Source: Psettodes erumei
Lineage: Eukaryota > Chordata > Actinopteri > Pleuronectiformes > Psettodidae
Length of the DNA: 64,000 bases
Assembly (NCBI GenBank): GCA_016785225.1
Contig: JAFBJZ010000610.1
Location: forward strand, 403,435 to 467,434
Reading direction: 5' to 3'
The position numbers and the translations under genes are program-made. The first letter of the stretch is position 1; each line of letters begins with the position of its first letter. The notes beneath the pieces are model-generated. The model was not told where the DNA came from and did not search any database. It saw nothing but the letters and a program-made list of their open reading frames with translations. Of this stretch, positions 9,260 through 21,006 are shown in pieces.

Positions 9260-12200
9260 GTAACTTTACAATAGATAGCTTTTCATTCTGCTTGTCAAAA
9301 CATGCTGGCCAAATAGATGAAGGTTATTTTTTTGTCCTCGTGTCCTGGTTTAACTCAAATGTGTTGTTGTTGTTGTTAGACGATCCAGAGGACACCACCG
9401 ACCACCGGATGGTCCATTGTTTCAAATGACGGCCCATTCCGTGCCCGTAAGTAATGAATTATTTGGTTTTATTTTTTTTCTTTCCCGTTTTTTTCGTTAT
9501 GCATGACTACATACCATTGTTGTATTTGTGTTTTTAATTCCCTCGTACAAAATAACCCTTGTGCTAAATAGTTTGTAAAAGTGCATCAACCTCTATCTGT
9601 CTAACTTTCTTTTTCTCTTCCTGTTTCGAATTAGGTCACGGGACTGGTTACCGTCATTCCGTGCGACCGTGGCCTGTTTCCACCTTAACTGGGAAAAGCC
9701 ACAAGTTGGTCGTTCCAGTGCAGTCACCAGACAAGAAGGTGTGGATGTTGTAAAGTTTGTGATCACACCTGTGTATTCTTGCAACAATTGTGTACATTTT
9801 TCCTAAAACGCTCACTGTTGTTGCAGTTCGTTCTGACTGTCGGTGACTCCCATCTACGTGCCATCGTGGATGGGTTGGTGAGGATGCCAGAGGGGTGTCT
9901 GTCCTTTGGGTTCATGTCCACACCTGGGGCTGCGGCCTCTCAGCTGAGGACTGAGGTGCAGCATGCTGTTGTGCCTCGGACACCCGATGCTGTCTGTGTT
10001 TTTGCTCCCTGCAACAACCTGACAGCCAGTCGGACCATCACTGACGCCAGCAGGGACTTTGGCAAGCTCCTCACCACCGTTTGTGAACGCTGGTCTCAGG
10101 TGAGCTTTACTTGTACTTATTACATCTTTTGAGATGTAATAACAGAACAATAATCTGCTTATTTTAATAGCCATGACACCATAAACCTGCATATTGTAAA
10201 AACAAACTGTTCATTTTTACAGGTGTTTGTCTTGGACTTTGTTCCAAGACTAGACATTGAGGTTTCTGTTCAGGAACACTTTCGGCAAGAGTTTCGCCGA
10301 GTGGCGGCACGGATGGGTACGTAACAATACAGTCAAATGCAGTCACATGTATAATTTTATGTAATATTATTTTGTTAGGCAAGTTCGTGGAATAAATATC
10401 ACGATGTGTGTAAATTACAGTACTGTTTTTGGATTCCTCAAGTTGTGGATGAAAAGCCATATGTGGCATATGGACGCTGCAGTGACTCATGATGTGTGAT
10501 GGATGTTTGTTTTCAGGGATCAGGTACCTACCCATTGCTGACCAATTCCCTCTGCATCACCTTCACCTGTGGTGCAGAGATGGGGTAAGTGTCTTCAGGC
10601 TCATATAAAAGTACACCGTTAATTTTGTTGTGGTGAATGTAGCCACTTCTTTTCATGGTGCACATATATGTTGAGATTTGAAGTTTGATTATTTGTTCTC
10701 ACAGGTGCACCTCAGTGACCGTGAGGGGATGGAGATCCTCGCTCACTGTATCTGGTCGGCTGCTTACAACCACCTGCAGACCACAGCAGCGGCCACAAAG
10801 GTCTCTCCTCCATCCTCATCACCCCCTGTCAGGCGATTCTCCCCCAAGGTGGTTGTGAAGGGAGAAGCCAGGGCCAAAGTCTCACCAAATCCCTTTGAGT
10901 GGGCAGTTGTTGAGCAAGGCAGGAAGGTAATGAGTTGCACACTGTAACTGTGTGACAGCCCCTAAGGGCTAATAATTGTGTAATTCAACAAATGCTAGTA
11001 GAATTTTGTCTGTGATTTTGTGTGTTGTTAGGCATTCCCAAGCCTAAGAATCACAATTTTTCTTTCTGTGTGTCTTTCTCAGGGGCAGCAAAAGTCAGTC
11101 TTGGCAGAGCCTAACCCCATCCCAGTCAATCCTGTCAGGTTCAGCAGTGCCATTCTGGATGCGATGGATAAGGTTGTTCCATCGCATCTTGATGGCCCAG
11201 CCTCTCCAGCTGTTCCACAGGTAATGTGCTTCATTTATTCATTCAAAGTTGTCTATATAGTCATACAGTGTGTGAATATATTATTATGTGAAATGATCAA
11301 TGGGAAAAACGTGGTTACATAGAAACTGTTGTTTTTCTCACATCAGAAGTCAAAGAGGGAACGTCGTCAGAAGGTTGTTGCCCCAAAGAGGAGACTGGCA
11401 AAGCGTCAGGTTTGTAATCTTCCTAATGTATTATTTCAGGTTTTTGGAATTGCTTATTGGACATTTTTGATATTTCTTTGAGCATACTTTGTAGTTGCTT
11501 GCAATGAAATCATTTGAAATTTATTCAGGGACATCATTTGTTTTCTTGTGCTTTTAGGTTGATGCACCACCACGAACTACAGTGTGTGCACAGCCAACAA
11601 CTGCCAGTGCTCCACCAGTGGCTTTGGGTGCAACTTCTTCTGATGCACCGCTGGAGCCGTCCGTGGAGGTAAGACGTATGCCCTCCTCCATAAGAGGAGT
11701 CATTTATTACTTTAAGTATGGAGGAGTTTAGTGTATGGCAACAAGTGAACTGAGCTTAGCCAAGCATGTGATTGTAGTTTGTGTTGGACAGTACTGCTCA
11801 CTGCTAATAGCTGACTGCTAAAGATCTTTTTCATGGCATTTGAGTGAGAACATATTTGGCTATTTAACAACTTAAAGTACTTTGCACTTATGATACAAAT
11901 AGCAACGAAATACAACTAAAAAGAACTCTGACAAAAAAAATGTCTGACAGATGCTGGCTTCAACTTTAAACAGTCCATAGCTGACAGATGGATATGGTAA
12001 AGCGACTGTCATTTCAGGCCTTAAGTTTCATTGGTTTTATGTGTTCTTAGATAACTCCGGCATCTCCACCAGCCACACAGTCCTGGGTGGTTCCGGACAC
12101 ACTGTCCTGCTCACCTTCTTCAGGCAACGAGGTATATTTCTTTATACCACAATTTATGTGTACAAAACATTTACAGTACACTAAACAAAATGTCTGTTAA

Positions 12201-14393
12201 GCAAACAGTGTGTATGATGACAGGGCCTGATGCCTCAAGCTTCTAACATTTTTTTTTAACATCATGCGTTATCAGTTGCCTGAGACACCTCCTGCCACAA
12301 GACAGCCATGGATGATGGATGCAAGCCCCTTTCGTTCTCCACCTGCCAAGGTATATTTCCCACCTCTCACTTAGCGAGTGCCCTGTGTCACTTTAACCCA
12401 CAACTTTCCTAATCTTAATGTTACATGTTACCAGACTGCCAAAGTGTGGACATCACCAGCCAGACGGTCACGGACGACGCAGCCCCCGCCCAATGATGCA
12501 CCTTCCTCCTCCCTGTCTTCATCGAAAAATGTAAGTTTCCTCTAACACATATGAAATATTTACAATATGCTTAGGTTCATTACAACAACACACAGTGTCT
12601 TAAGATGAATCTTAAGTGTTCAGTCATATTATCTGTCATCAAAGGTAAGTTTCTTTCCTGCACAATTGACACATGTTGTGCATTTATTATACACACAGCA
12701 CCAAAGAGAGTCACACAACATGAATAAATGAAAATCACAAAAGCATTTACTGAATGAGAAATAATTTTAAAAAACAAAAGAGGCATTTAAGAGTAAAATT
12801 CTACAAGTACATGAATAAGTGTCAGTTATGATTAGGACTGATATTGGATAAATAAATTCATTCACTGAAGGAAGGAAAGGTATTACTATATGATATTTTA
12901 GAAAAACAAGATGGTGGATTGTGCCGTAGAAAAAAAATGAAGCAATGTTTTGACAAAATTGCTACTGAATGTTTTAAATAATACATTTGTGGATGGTTAA
13001 CATTCCATGTGTCAAAGATACACTTTGAGCTTTCAATAACAACCATGTATAGTAATAATGATAATAACAATAGAAATCCTTCATAAATTCATTTCAGCAT
13101 CCTGTCAGGCCAGGGAGTCAGCGGATTCAATCTGTCAGGGCAAGTTTTTCTCAGAATGACAAGCGATACACTGATTTTTCACGTAATCATCAGTGTACTT
13201 GCATGGCTTTGTCATTCCTTGCATACCATAATGAGGGCTTACAGTGTAACACAACTAACCTTGACAGGGTGCTTGAACAGGGAAATTCACTGTATGTAGG
13301 CATCAAACAGCAGCTTATCCTCGAGAACAGATTTCAGAGTAACCACTTGACTGTAGAGGAAATGCCAACCCAAGTTCCAACAGACACAGACATCTACAGT
13401 GTACAGATGTCAGATGTGAGGTGTGGTCTTCTGAAAGTAACTGGCTCTCAAGGAGAAGAAGGGTGGCTGTCTCTTGCCACACAGCTGGAGTGCCTCTCAG
13501 AAGATGTCAACCACGCTTTAGTACTTGTCACTCCGGAGTGCATTGCAGTGTTTCGGGACCAATCTGGAAGATATGGAGTCTTCGATTCGCACTCAAGAAA
13601 TGCAGCAGGTTTGCCACACAGTGGTGGAACTGCAATTATGATGACTTTCCATCATTTGAGTGACATGGTTGACCACCTGGAGAAGCTTTTTGAAGATCGA
13701 GGGGATCATGCCAGCTATGAGTTCGTGCCCGTCACCTTTGACAGCACAACAGCTGTTACACCACAAGGAGCCAGCGTTGTGGATGAAGTCCCAGAAAAGA
13801 ATACAGAGGAACCACAAGCATGCTCAGATGTGGAGGACCAAAAGCCCAAGGAAAAAGCACCAAAGGCAAAAAATTTGGACTTCAATGTGGTAGCACACAA
13901 AACAACAGCTCCACAAAATATATCAAAAGTTAACAAACAAAGACGCAAAAAATGTATGCGCAAGGCAAGTGCACTGGCTCAGGGCCAGGCTCAGGACCAA
14001 AAATCAACATTAACCAAGGACTGTGACAGCCACAAAAGGAGACTGTCATTCAAACGTCATCATGCAGAATGTGTTCTGAACCAAAAAAAAGGCAACATGA
14101 CCAAAAGGTACAAAACTGATCTGGATTTCCAAAACAGATGGAAAAAATACATGGCCCATAGATATAGTGCAAATAGAGAAATCCGTGAGAGGAAAAAAAA
14201 ATACATCAAAACAAAGTATGCATTTGACACTACATACAGGCAAAAAATGAAAACCAACATCACCACACAGGAAAACCCAATTGGCTACAAATGTTGCCTT
14301 TCAAATTCGTCACAAATTCCAGGCACAAAGGATAATAAAAAAGTACAGACATATCAAAAAATGCCAAAAGGAAAACCTACAGCCTGCTGTTAA
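8751..14393 (+). CDS. 16-exon N-terminal Helentron gene: SGNH-like domain plus papain-like protease
   Basis: Exons 8751-8849, 8969-9046, 9191-9259, 9380-9446, 9635-9738, 9827-10099, 10223-10316, 10517-10584, 10705-10926, 11083-11220, 11347-11409, 11558-11668, 12051-12131, 12276-12350, 12435-12530 and 13098-14393 join with GT-AG introns into one open frame of 977 codons. Residues 1-82 are basic, Pro/Arg-rich and internally repeated. Residues 140-330 resemble an SGNH hydrolase: GDSH at 145-148 is block I and D283-x2-H286 is block V. Residues 359-546 form a Pro/Ser-rich linker. Residues 570-740 resemble a papain-like deubiquitinase, with C579 in HQCTCMA and D709-S-H711 in GVFDSHS; the D-x-H pair recalls the C76 fold. 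The end is strongly basic and becomes out of frame with the Rep region near 14,275. Exon boundaries are predictions from splice signals. Substrates of both enzymes are unknown. The SGNH exons could instead be a separate gene beside the element. Confidence 0.7.
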
Positions 14394-15858
14394 CCCAGAA
14401 ATGCAGGCTGCCATATCTTCATTTCGGCAAACAATTTCAAATGGACCCACACATGTCTGTACAGTGTGCCACAGAACACTGTTTCCAAATCAAGTTAAGC
14501 AGTGCATCAGATCACGATATGTCAAAAACCCTGACGTGATCGCTGCTTGCTTGACTGGAAACTATATTCATGCATGTGACAGTGAATGCTCTTCTCCTTG
14601 TAATATCCCACAAGAGAGACTGCAGGAGTGGATCTGTCACACTTGTCATAATCACCTGATGCGAGGAAGAATGCCTTCCATTGCAGTAGCAAATAGCTTG
14701 GAATTGGCACCCATTCCCCCAGAGCTAGCTGAATTGAACGTGCTCGAGAGGCAGTTAATTGCAAAAATTCTGCCTTTTGCAAAAATAGTTGCTTTGCCAA
14801 AAGGACAACAGAGAGCTGTGCATGGTGCTGTTGTTTGTGTCCCCTCGGAGGTCGCAGCAACAGTGAACAGTCTCCCAAGGTCCAACAATGATGCCCAGCT
14901 ACTGCAAGTAAAATTAAAACGACGCATCAAGTACAAAGGGCATCAACATTTTTATATGGTAAACATGAAGAATGTGCTAGCAGGATTAGGTAAACTAAAA
15001 GAAATACATTCGGAATACCAAGATGTAGTTATAGATGAGAGTGCCAAATTTGAAATTGTTCAAGAGCAAATTGATGAAAACCCAGAAGTGGAGAGACTGG
15101 ATGAAAATGCAGTGCAAGCCAAGCAGTCCAGTCCCACAAAAGTAGAAGGGGAAAGTATTGCACCTGCACCTGAATTGGACGAACAGGAGCAGCTTAGACC
15201 TGGCCTGACCCTGGACACGTGCATGCAGCCACCGGACATTGCACAGGAAATCTTATCATATGGTGATGGAATATTTAGCATTGCCCCCGCCCAAGGCAAC
15301 AAACCTGTTAGTTTTTTCACCATCCCAAAATTGGAAGCCATGGCCTTTCCTGTGCAGTTTCCAACTGGAGAGAACACATTAGATGAGGTCAGAGCCATCA
15401 AACTGGCCCCAAGTCGGTACTTTAACACCAGGCTGTTCTCTGCAGACCCCAGATTTGCCAATGACCAAAGTTACCTTTTCTTCAGCCAATTTGTCACAGA
15501 AACGCACATGGCAACAAACAGCATGTCAATCCAAATGAGAAAAGGTAAGTCAAGGACAAAAGATGGGCGCAAAATTTCAAATCGGATGCTTCAGGACCAG
15601 AAAGAAATTGAAAAACTGGTCCAAAATAAGGACGTGACACGATTCATGCAACCCCTCAGAGGCACTCCAGCTTACTGGGAGAAGACTCTCAGAGATCTCC
15701 ATGCTATGTGCAGACAGCTGGGCAAGCCTACGTTTTTCCTGACGTTTTCTGCAGCTGAAATGAGATGGCCTGAAGTCATCGAGGCCATCAAAGCTCAACA
15801 AGGTGAAGAAGTGCACTTTGAGGAGCTTGACTGGAATGCTAAATGTGACATCCTCTGA
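14281..15858 (+). pseudogene. Helentron Rep protein, N-terminal half, ended by a premature TGA
   Basis: Rolling-circle replication protein of the Helentron, first half. The frame opens without a natural ATG: the first codons overlap the end of the upstream frame, and the lysine/tyrosine-rich coil of that protein continues here (QIRHKFQAQRIIKKYRHI). So the two frames were probably one. A Cys-rich zinc-finger-like module follows near 14,455-14,660 (CTVCHRTLF, CDSECSSPC, CHTCHNHL), then an acidic linker and the Helitron_like_N domain at about 15,400-15,840 (FFSQFVTETH, RFMQPLRGTPAYWEK, PTFFLTFSAAEMRWPE). The stop at 15,856-15,858 interrupts a sequence that continues in the same frame at 15,859, so it is a nonsense mutation. 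Confidence 0.8.
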
Positions 15859-17290
15859 AGCAACCCCGTCACCGTCATGCGCATGTTTGAGAAGAGAGTT
15901 GATGCACTGATGGCTAATCTCATCTTGTCAGCGGCACAGCCCATTGGTGAGGTGGAAGACTACTTTTATCGTGTGGAGTTTCAAGCCAGGGGAAGCCCAC
16001 ACATCCACTTACTGGTCTGGATCAAAGATGCACCGGTGTTTGGAGAAGACATTGAAGACGAGATCTACAGGTTTGTCGACAAGTACATAACGTGCCAGAT
16101 GCCTGACCAAAATATAGACCCTGAGCTGCACAAAATTGTTTCAGAGGTACAAATTCACAGTAGAAATCATTCGAAGTCGTGTAAGAAAGGCAACGTGATG
16201 TGCAGATTTGGCTTTCCCAAACTCCCAATGGACAAGACGGTTCTTGCATTCCCTTACCCTGACGATAATGACAAAAGTGATGACGAGCAGCCAAGCAGCA
16301 GCTGTAATTATGCCAGAGGTAAAGGGAAAAAGTCCAAAGTGGCAATGATTCGAAAGAAACAAAATGAGGCCAAAGAAAAGCTGCGCCCATTGAGAGATTT
16401 GCTCAATGATCCAAACGCCTCATTCGACAACTTGTCAGATCTGCTCGAGAGGTGCAACTTGACCCATGAACAGTACATGGATGCAGTCTTTGATCTCACC
16501 TCTGGATGTGTGCTTCACGTGAAGCGTCAGCCGAATGAATGCTGGATCAACGGATACAATCCTCATTTGCTGCGGGCGTGGAACGCCAACATGGACATTC
16601 AGTACGTGATAGACGACTACAGCTGCATCATGTACATGATGTCCTATGTGTCCAAGCCAGAACACGAGATGACGGAATTCCTTGACTCAGTCATTCGTGA
16701 CGTTCGCAAATCAGATGTCAACGAACGGGATGAGATGAAGCTGATCATGCAGGCGTACGCCAAAAACAGAGAGGTCAGCGCCCAAGAGGCAGTGGCACGA
16801 ACGTGCAGCCTGCCCCTGAAGAAATGCTCCCGCAGTGTGCTCTTCCTACGGACTGACGATGACGGGTTGAAAATGAGTCTCCCCATGAGCAGGTTACAGA
16901 ACATGTCACCAGATGCAGAGGAAGTTTGGATGTCTGGATTGCCAGATAAATACGTAGAGCGCCCGGCCACGCGTGAGTTTGAAGGCATGTGTCTGGCCAA
17001 ATTTGCTTCAGAATACAGGGTCGTTTATGGCCACCAAACTGAAGGCGTCAATGTCATTTCCCTCCTAAACGACAGAGGTTTCATTCAGAAGAGGACCGCA
17101 GGAAAACCAGCAGTCATCAGGTTTGCTCAGTTCTCAGAAGAGAAACAACCCGAAAATTTTTATAAGCGGTTGCTAAAACTCTATTTTCCCCACCGATCAG
17201 ATCATGAACTGATAGATGAGACATGCAAAACATGCAAGTGGGGCCTTGCTGTCCGATGCACAGAAACAAGAAACAGTATGAAGGCCGGGC
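15859..17290 (+). pseudogene. Helentron Rep protein, catalytic half (HUH and Y2 motifs present)
   Basis: This continues the frame of the preceding segment after the TGA. The HUH metal-binding motif is intact: CAC-ATC-CAC at 16,000-16,008 within RGSPHIHLLVW. The paired catalytic tyrosines are at 16,633-16,635 and 16,645-16,647 in CIMYMMSYVSK (Y-x3-Y). Their order and spacing are those of Helitron Rep, which nicks and joins single strands during rolling-circle transposition. The Rep-helicase connector follows (SRLQNMSPDAEEVWMSG, RFAQFSEEKQPENFYKRLL). After about 17,210 the frame turns into unrelated sequence and the helicase region resumes one frame over, so an indel lies between 17,210 and 17,290. 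An open frame continues to 17,430 but is not meaningful there. Confidence 0.8.
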
Positions 17291-19499
17291 CAAAAAACTT
17301 GAGAGCGCGCTACAGCAGCTTCAAGAGCACGGCCCAATTTTTAACGCTTGGAACAGTTTTGCACCCGAGGTTGAATTGGATCGCTTGGAGTGCATTGACC
17401 AGCGAGAACCCTCAAATTCGGAAGATGTAGAACAGGAAGCTCTTCCTGACTACCGAGTCAGTAGTGAGAGCAGTGCAGCAATGCCAAGAATAGAGGGACC
17501 AAAGTTGAGCCCTGATTTGGTCAGAAAAATGTACCGGAGCCTCAACCAAACACAAGCAGGCATATTCTACGCCGTACGTGAATGGTGTCTTAGATATGTC
17601 TGGGGTCACAAGCCAGAACCCTTTTTTTATTTTGTCTCCGGGGGAGCTGGCTGTGGTAAATCCCACGTAATTAAATGTATCTATCAGGAGGCAACCAAGA
17701 TTCTGCGCCAACTCCCTAGATTCCGTGACAGTGCGGACATGTCCCAGCCTGCAGTGCTTCTGACCGCATTTACTGGCACTGCAGCTTTCAACATATCAGG
17801 AAAAACACTGCACTCAATTTTGAAACTCCCCAGAAATTTAAGAGCCCCCTACCAAGGCCTCGGCAATGCACTGGACACAGTGAGAGCCACACTGTCAAAT
17901 GCTGAAATTCTCATCATAGACGAGATATCCATGGTTTCAAAAGAGCTGTTTGCCTATGTCCACTGGAGGTTTCAGCAGATCAAGGGCAACAAGAAACCAT
18001 TTGGAGGCATGTCTATCCTTGCAGTAGGTGACTTTTACCAACTGCCACCCCTTGGTAAAGCGAAACCCCTCTGTGTTTATGAGGAGAATGTCATGGATCT
18101 CTGGAAAGATTACTTTCAGATGGTCAACCTGACAGAGATCATGCGCCAGAAAGACGATCGCTGTTTTGCAGAACTCCTCAACCGGCTTCGAGTTAAGCCA
18201 AAGACGGAACCTCTCAGCAAAGATGACAAAGCTTTGCTCACACAGGCTGTTGTTGACATCAAAGACTGTCCAGCGGATGCTCTCCACATCTTTGCCACAA
18301 ACAAAGAGGTTAACATGCACAACACCGCAACAGTACATGCACTATTCCCACACGCCACACGCATTCTGGCCATGGACTATAGAAAAGATCCACGCACAGG
18401 CTGCATGGTCATCTACCCGAAAGTGATCCAAGGCAGAAAGGAAGAATTGCCTGATAGCATAATGGCTGCTGAAGGAGTACGCGTTATGCTTATCAGGAAT
18501 CTGGATGTCGAGGATGGGCTTGTCAATGGCACTTTCGGAAAGATCGCCAACATTGTGAGCAGCTCTGAAAATGGACAGACAAGTGTGAAGTTGATCGGAC
18601 TTGAATTGGACAATCCCACTGCTGGTCAGAAATTTCGTAAAAAGATTAAAGGGCCAACAGATAATTTGATCTACATAGAGAAATCAGAGGAGAAACTGAG
18701 CAAAAAAGGAATGCTTCGCCGGCAGTTCCCAATGAGGTTGGCCTTTGCATGTACGGCTCACAAAGTGCAAGGCATGACAATGAATTCTGCGGTGGTGTGT
18801 CTAAAGCGTGTATTTGAGCCCGGAATGGCTTATGTGGCTCTGAGTAGGACAACATCCCTTCAGGGACTAAAAATAACACATTTCGAAGAAAAGAAGATTT
18901 ATTCAGATCCGCAGATCACGGTGGCCCTCCAAAATATGCCTCAAGCCTCATTCCAAGGAGTCACACCACTGTTGCACCAAGTCCACTTAGCAACTGACAC
19001 TCTCACAATAATCCATCAAAACTGTGAGGGACTGACATCCCATATTGACGACCTGAAAGCCCACCACGAACTCAGAGTTGCTGATGTGTTATGTGTGACA
19101 GAGACACACTTGTCTGGATCATTTGTTGCCCAAAAATTCCAATTAGAGGGATACAACATGTTTAGTAGAAACAGACACACATCATACACACATCACACAG
19201 ACATGGCAAAGAAAGATGGAGGGGGAGTCGCAGTGTACAGTAGGAACACTTTTCACGCTGAGGAGAGGAGGTATATACAGAACGTAACAGATCTGGAATT
19301 TGTAGTTGTAAAAGTCGCAGGGCCAGTCAAAGCACTGATTGCCACAATTTACAGGCCACCAAATTTCCCTCTCAGCAAGTTCCTACCAAACATGCAAAGC
19401 CTTTTGGACTCCTTGGACATGATGGATCACCAGCCTGTCGTGGTTTGTGGGGACTTTAATGAGGACCTCCTCTCGAGAGGAAAGAAATCCCGTCCGTGA
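17223..19499 (+). pseudogene. Helentron PIF1-type helicase fused to AP-endonuclease-like domain
   Basis: The superfamily 1B (PIF1) helicase has all its core motifs. Walker A GGAGCGKS is at 17,640-17,663. Then come TAFTGTAAFNISGKTLHS, Walker B IIDEISMV, GDFYQLPP, LTEIMRQ, AFACTAHKVQGMTM and YVALSRTTSLQGL, in order to about 18,880. It would unwind the displaced strand during rolling-circle transposition. An endonuclease domain of the exonuclease-endonuclease-phosphatase family starts at about 18,990 (IIHQNCEGL, VTETHLSG, ATIYRPP, VCGDFNEDLL). The frame fails at about 19,480 (GKKSRP then stop) and the endonuclease C-terminus continues in another frame. The first about 25 codons may be out-of-frame sequence from the upstream indel. 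Confidence 0.85.
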
Positions 19500-19683
19500 G
19501 TTCTTTCAGTCCAGAGGCTATACGCAACTCGTCGAAGCTGCGACAACTGAAAAGCAGACGCTAATTGACCACATCTACATTTCGCAACCAGAAACGTGCC
19601 TTCAATCAGGTGTACTGCAAGCATATTTCAGTTACCACAATCCTGTTTACTGTGTTTTGGGTCTGGCAAATACCCACTGCTGA
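19480..19683 (+). pseudogene. Helentron endonuclease C-terminus, shifted frame, SDH motif altered
   Basis: These about 67 codons complete the endonuclease fold: VREFFQSRGYTQLV, TLIDHIYIS, then SYHNPVYCVL. Family members have SDH where this copy has Ser-Tyr-His (19,630-19,638). A single G-to-T change (GAC to TAC at 19,633) would explain the lost Asp. The frame ends at a normal-looking stop, TGA at 19,681. The relation to the upstream segment is a frameshift near 19,480. Confidence 0.75.
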
Positions 19684-21006
19684 TCATGGTGTTTTACATA
19701 TTTAATGTTGAATTTCTATGTATTGTTGTGTTTTCACCCCACTGTAGTCCTCCATTGCTTTATTTATTTATTTATGTCACTTGGATGTACTTTTGTTCCT
19801 CAGGGTGCATTTCATTGTGTACTTTTACTAAATCTGTTTATTTACTATCCGCATCACTTGGATGTATTTCTTTCTCTCTGGGTGCATTTGATCGTGCACA
19901 TCCTCTAAATCTGTTTATTTACTATCCGCATCACTTGGATGTATTTCTATTTCTCTGGGGGCATTATGTACATCCAGTGGAATGCATTGAATGTTGCATG
20001 GCTGGAACTAACCTGTTTACTCTGAGAATAAGCAGATTTCCTTGGATAGTAGTAGCAGTGTTACAGCCAAAGAGCAGTTCCAGGGAAAACAAAAGTCCAG
20101 CAGATGTAGACCAGATAGGGACAGCAGGTTCAGGGAGGCAGATGTAGCCCGCAAGAATCCAGGTAAAAAGACATCTGTCATACTGTACCCAGTCACATAA
20201 TGTCATTTTTTTTTACAGCTTTTACCGAAGCCAAAACACAAATACACCTGGTTTGTAGGTTTTCCACAAGTCGCCGAGTTATTGTTGATACTATTAAGCT
20301 GATGTTAACCCACTGTGACCCTATACTAATACACTTTTTCTATTTTAGAGGATGCCAAACACCACAGCGATGAGACAAACCTGCACAAGAAAACCAATAC
20401 ATAAAAAAGGGAGGTTTCTGTCCTCTTTTTTCATTTTTTTTTTCTTTTTTTGTGATCCACTGACTTTGAAAACTCTCACTTACCAATGTCTGTCTTTGTC
20501 TCCAAGGAAAGATGGCAACACCTGAACTCTGAGGACAAAGCTCAAGAGCAGGACATCAACCCAAACAGAAGGTAAGTCATCTACTGGTACAACAACAAAC
20601 TGGTGTTTCCTTCATTTTGACTGCAGTGTCTATTAGGATGACTGTATGAACAAATGTTAAAAACAAAATGCCCTTTAGTTTCACCTGTCTTGTTTGCTGA
20701 CGTTAAATTCTGTTAATTCACGTGACTACAATGTTGACTACAATGTTTTCAGAAAACAAGGAAGATGACCAGTCCAGACCAGTGCTCCGAGACATCCACT
20801 GAAGATTTTTTCTTTTCATCATTTTTGATAGTCTGTCATATTTTCACCCAAGTACTTTACTTTGTAAATCAGTTTTTGTGATTACTGTGCCAGTAAATCC
20901 TGGTAGACTAATCCTTCCTTTTACTAAAACACCATGTGGATTGACAACGTGTTTCTTTAAATTTGGATGTTTGTTTGTTTGTTTTTAATGGATGTGTTAC
21001 AGTTTT
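19684..21006. other. Non-coding region after the Helentron coding part
   Basis: No convincing coding region. It contains the 77-bp repeats listed separately and a few splice-like patches: a donor CCAG|GTAAAA near 20,161, acceptors near 20,348 and 20,752, and a donor AAG|GTAAGT near 20,570. These could be untranslated exons of the Helentron transcript or chance. A pyrimidine-rich tract lies at 20,420-20,450 and a short (GTTT)n run near 20,970. The right edge is the rDNA junction at 21,007. Confidence 0.5.
19757..19975 (+). repeat. Three-copy tandem repeat, period 77 bp
   Basis: Copies start near 19,757, 19,834 and 19,911. Each contains CACTTGGATGTA, then a TTTCTCTGGGTGCATTT-like segment, then TAAATCTGTTTATTTAC. 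The distance between the last two copies is exactly 77 bp. It lies just after the Helentron stop codon, so it may belong to the element's 3' region. Confidence 0.8.

Larger units (their letters stand above)
8751..19683 (+). mobile_element. Helentron-type rolling-circle transposon (coding part), decayed
   Basis: The order of modules is an SGNH-esterase-like domain, papain-like protease, Helitron Rep (HUH plus Y2), PIF1 helicase and AP-endonuclease-like domain, all on the plus strand. Helitrons with a C-terminal endonuclease fused to the helicase are called Helentrons and are known from fish genomes. The coding part is interrupted at about 14,275 (frameshift), 15,856 (nonsense), 17,210-17,290 (frameshift or small deletion) and about 19,480 (frameshift). 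The element is therefore not autonomous as read. I could not define its terminal sequences; the true ends lie outside the coding span, plausibly between 8,100 and 8,750 on the left and 19,700 and 21,006 on the right. Confidence 0.85.

Noticed and set aside
19596..20147. 183-codon frame after the Helentron
   Set aside because: It translates the 77-bp repeats and unrelated sequence; no recognisable domain and a Leu/Tyr-rich composition typical of AT-rich DNA.
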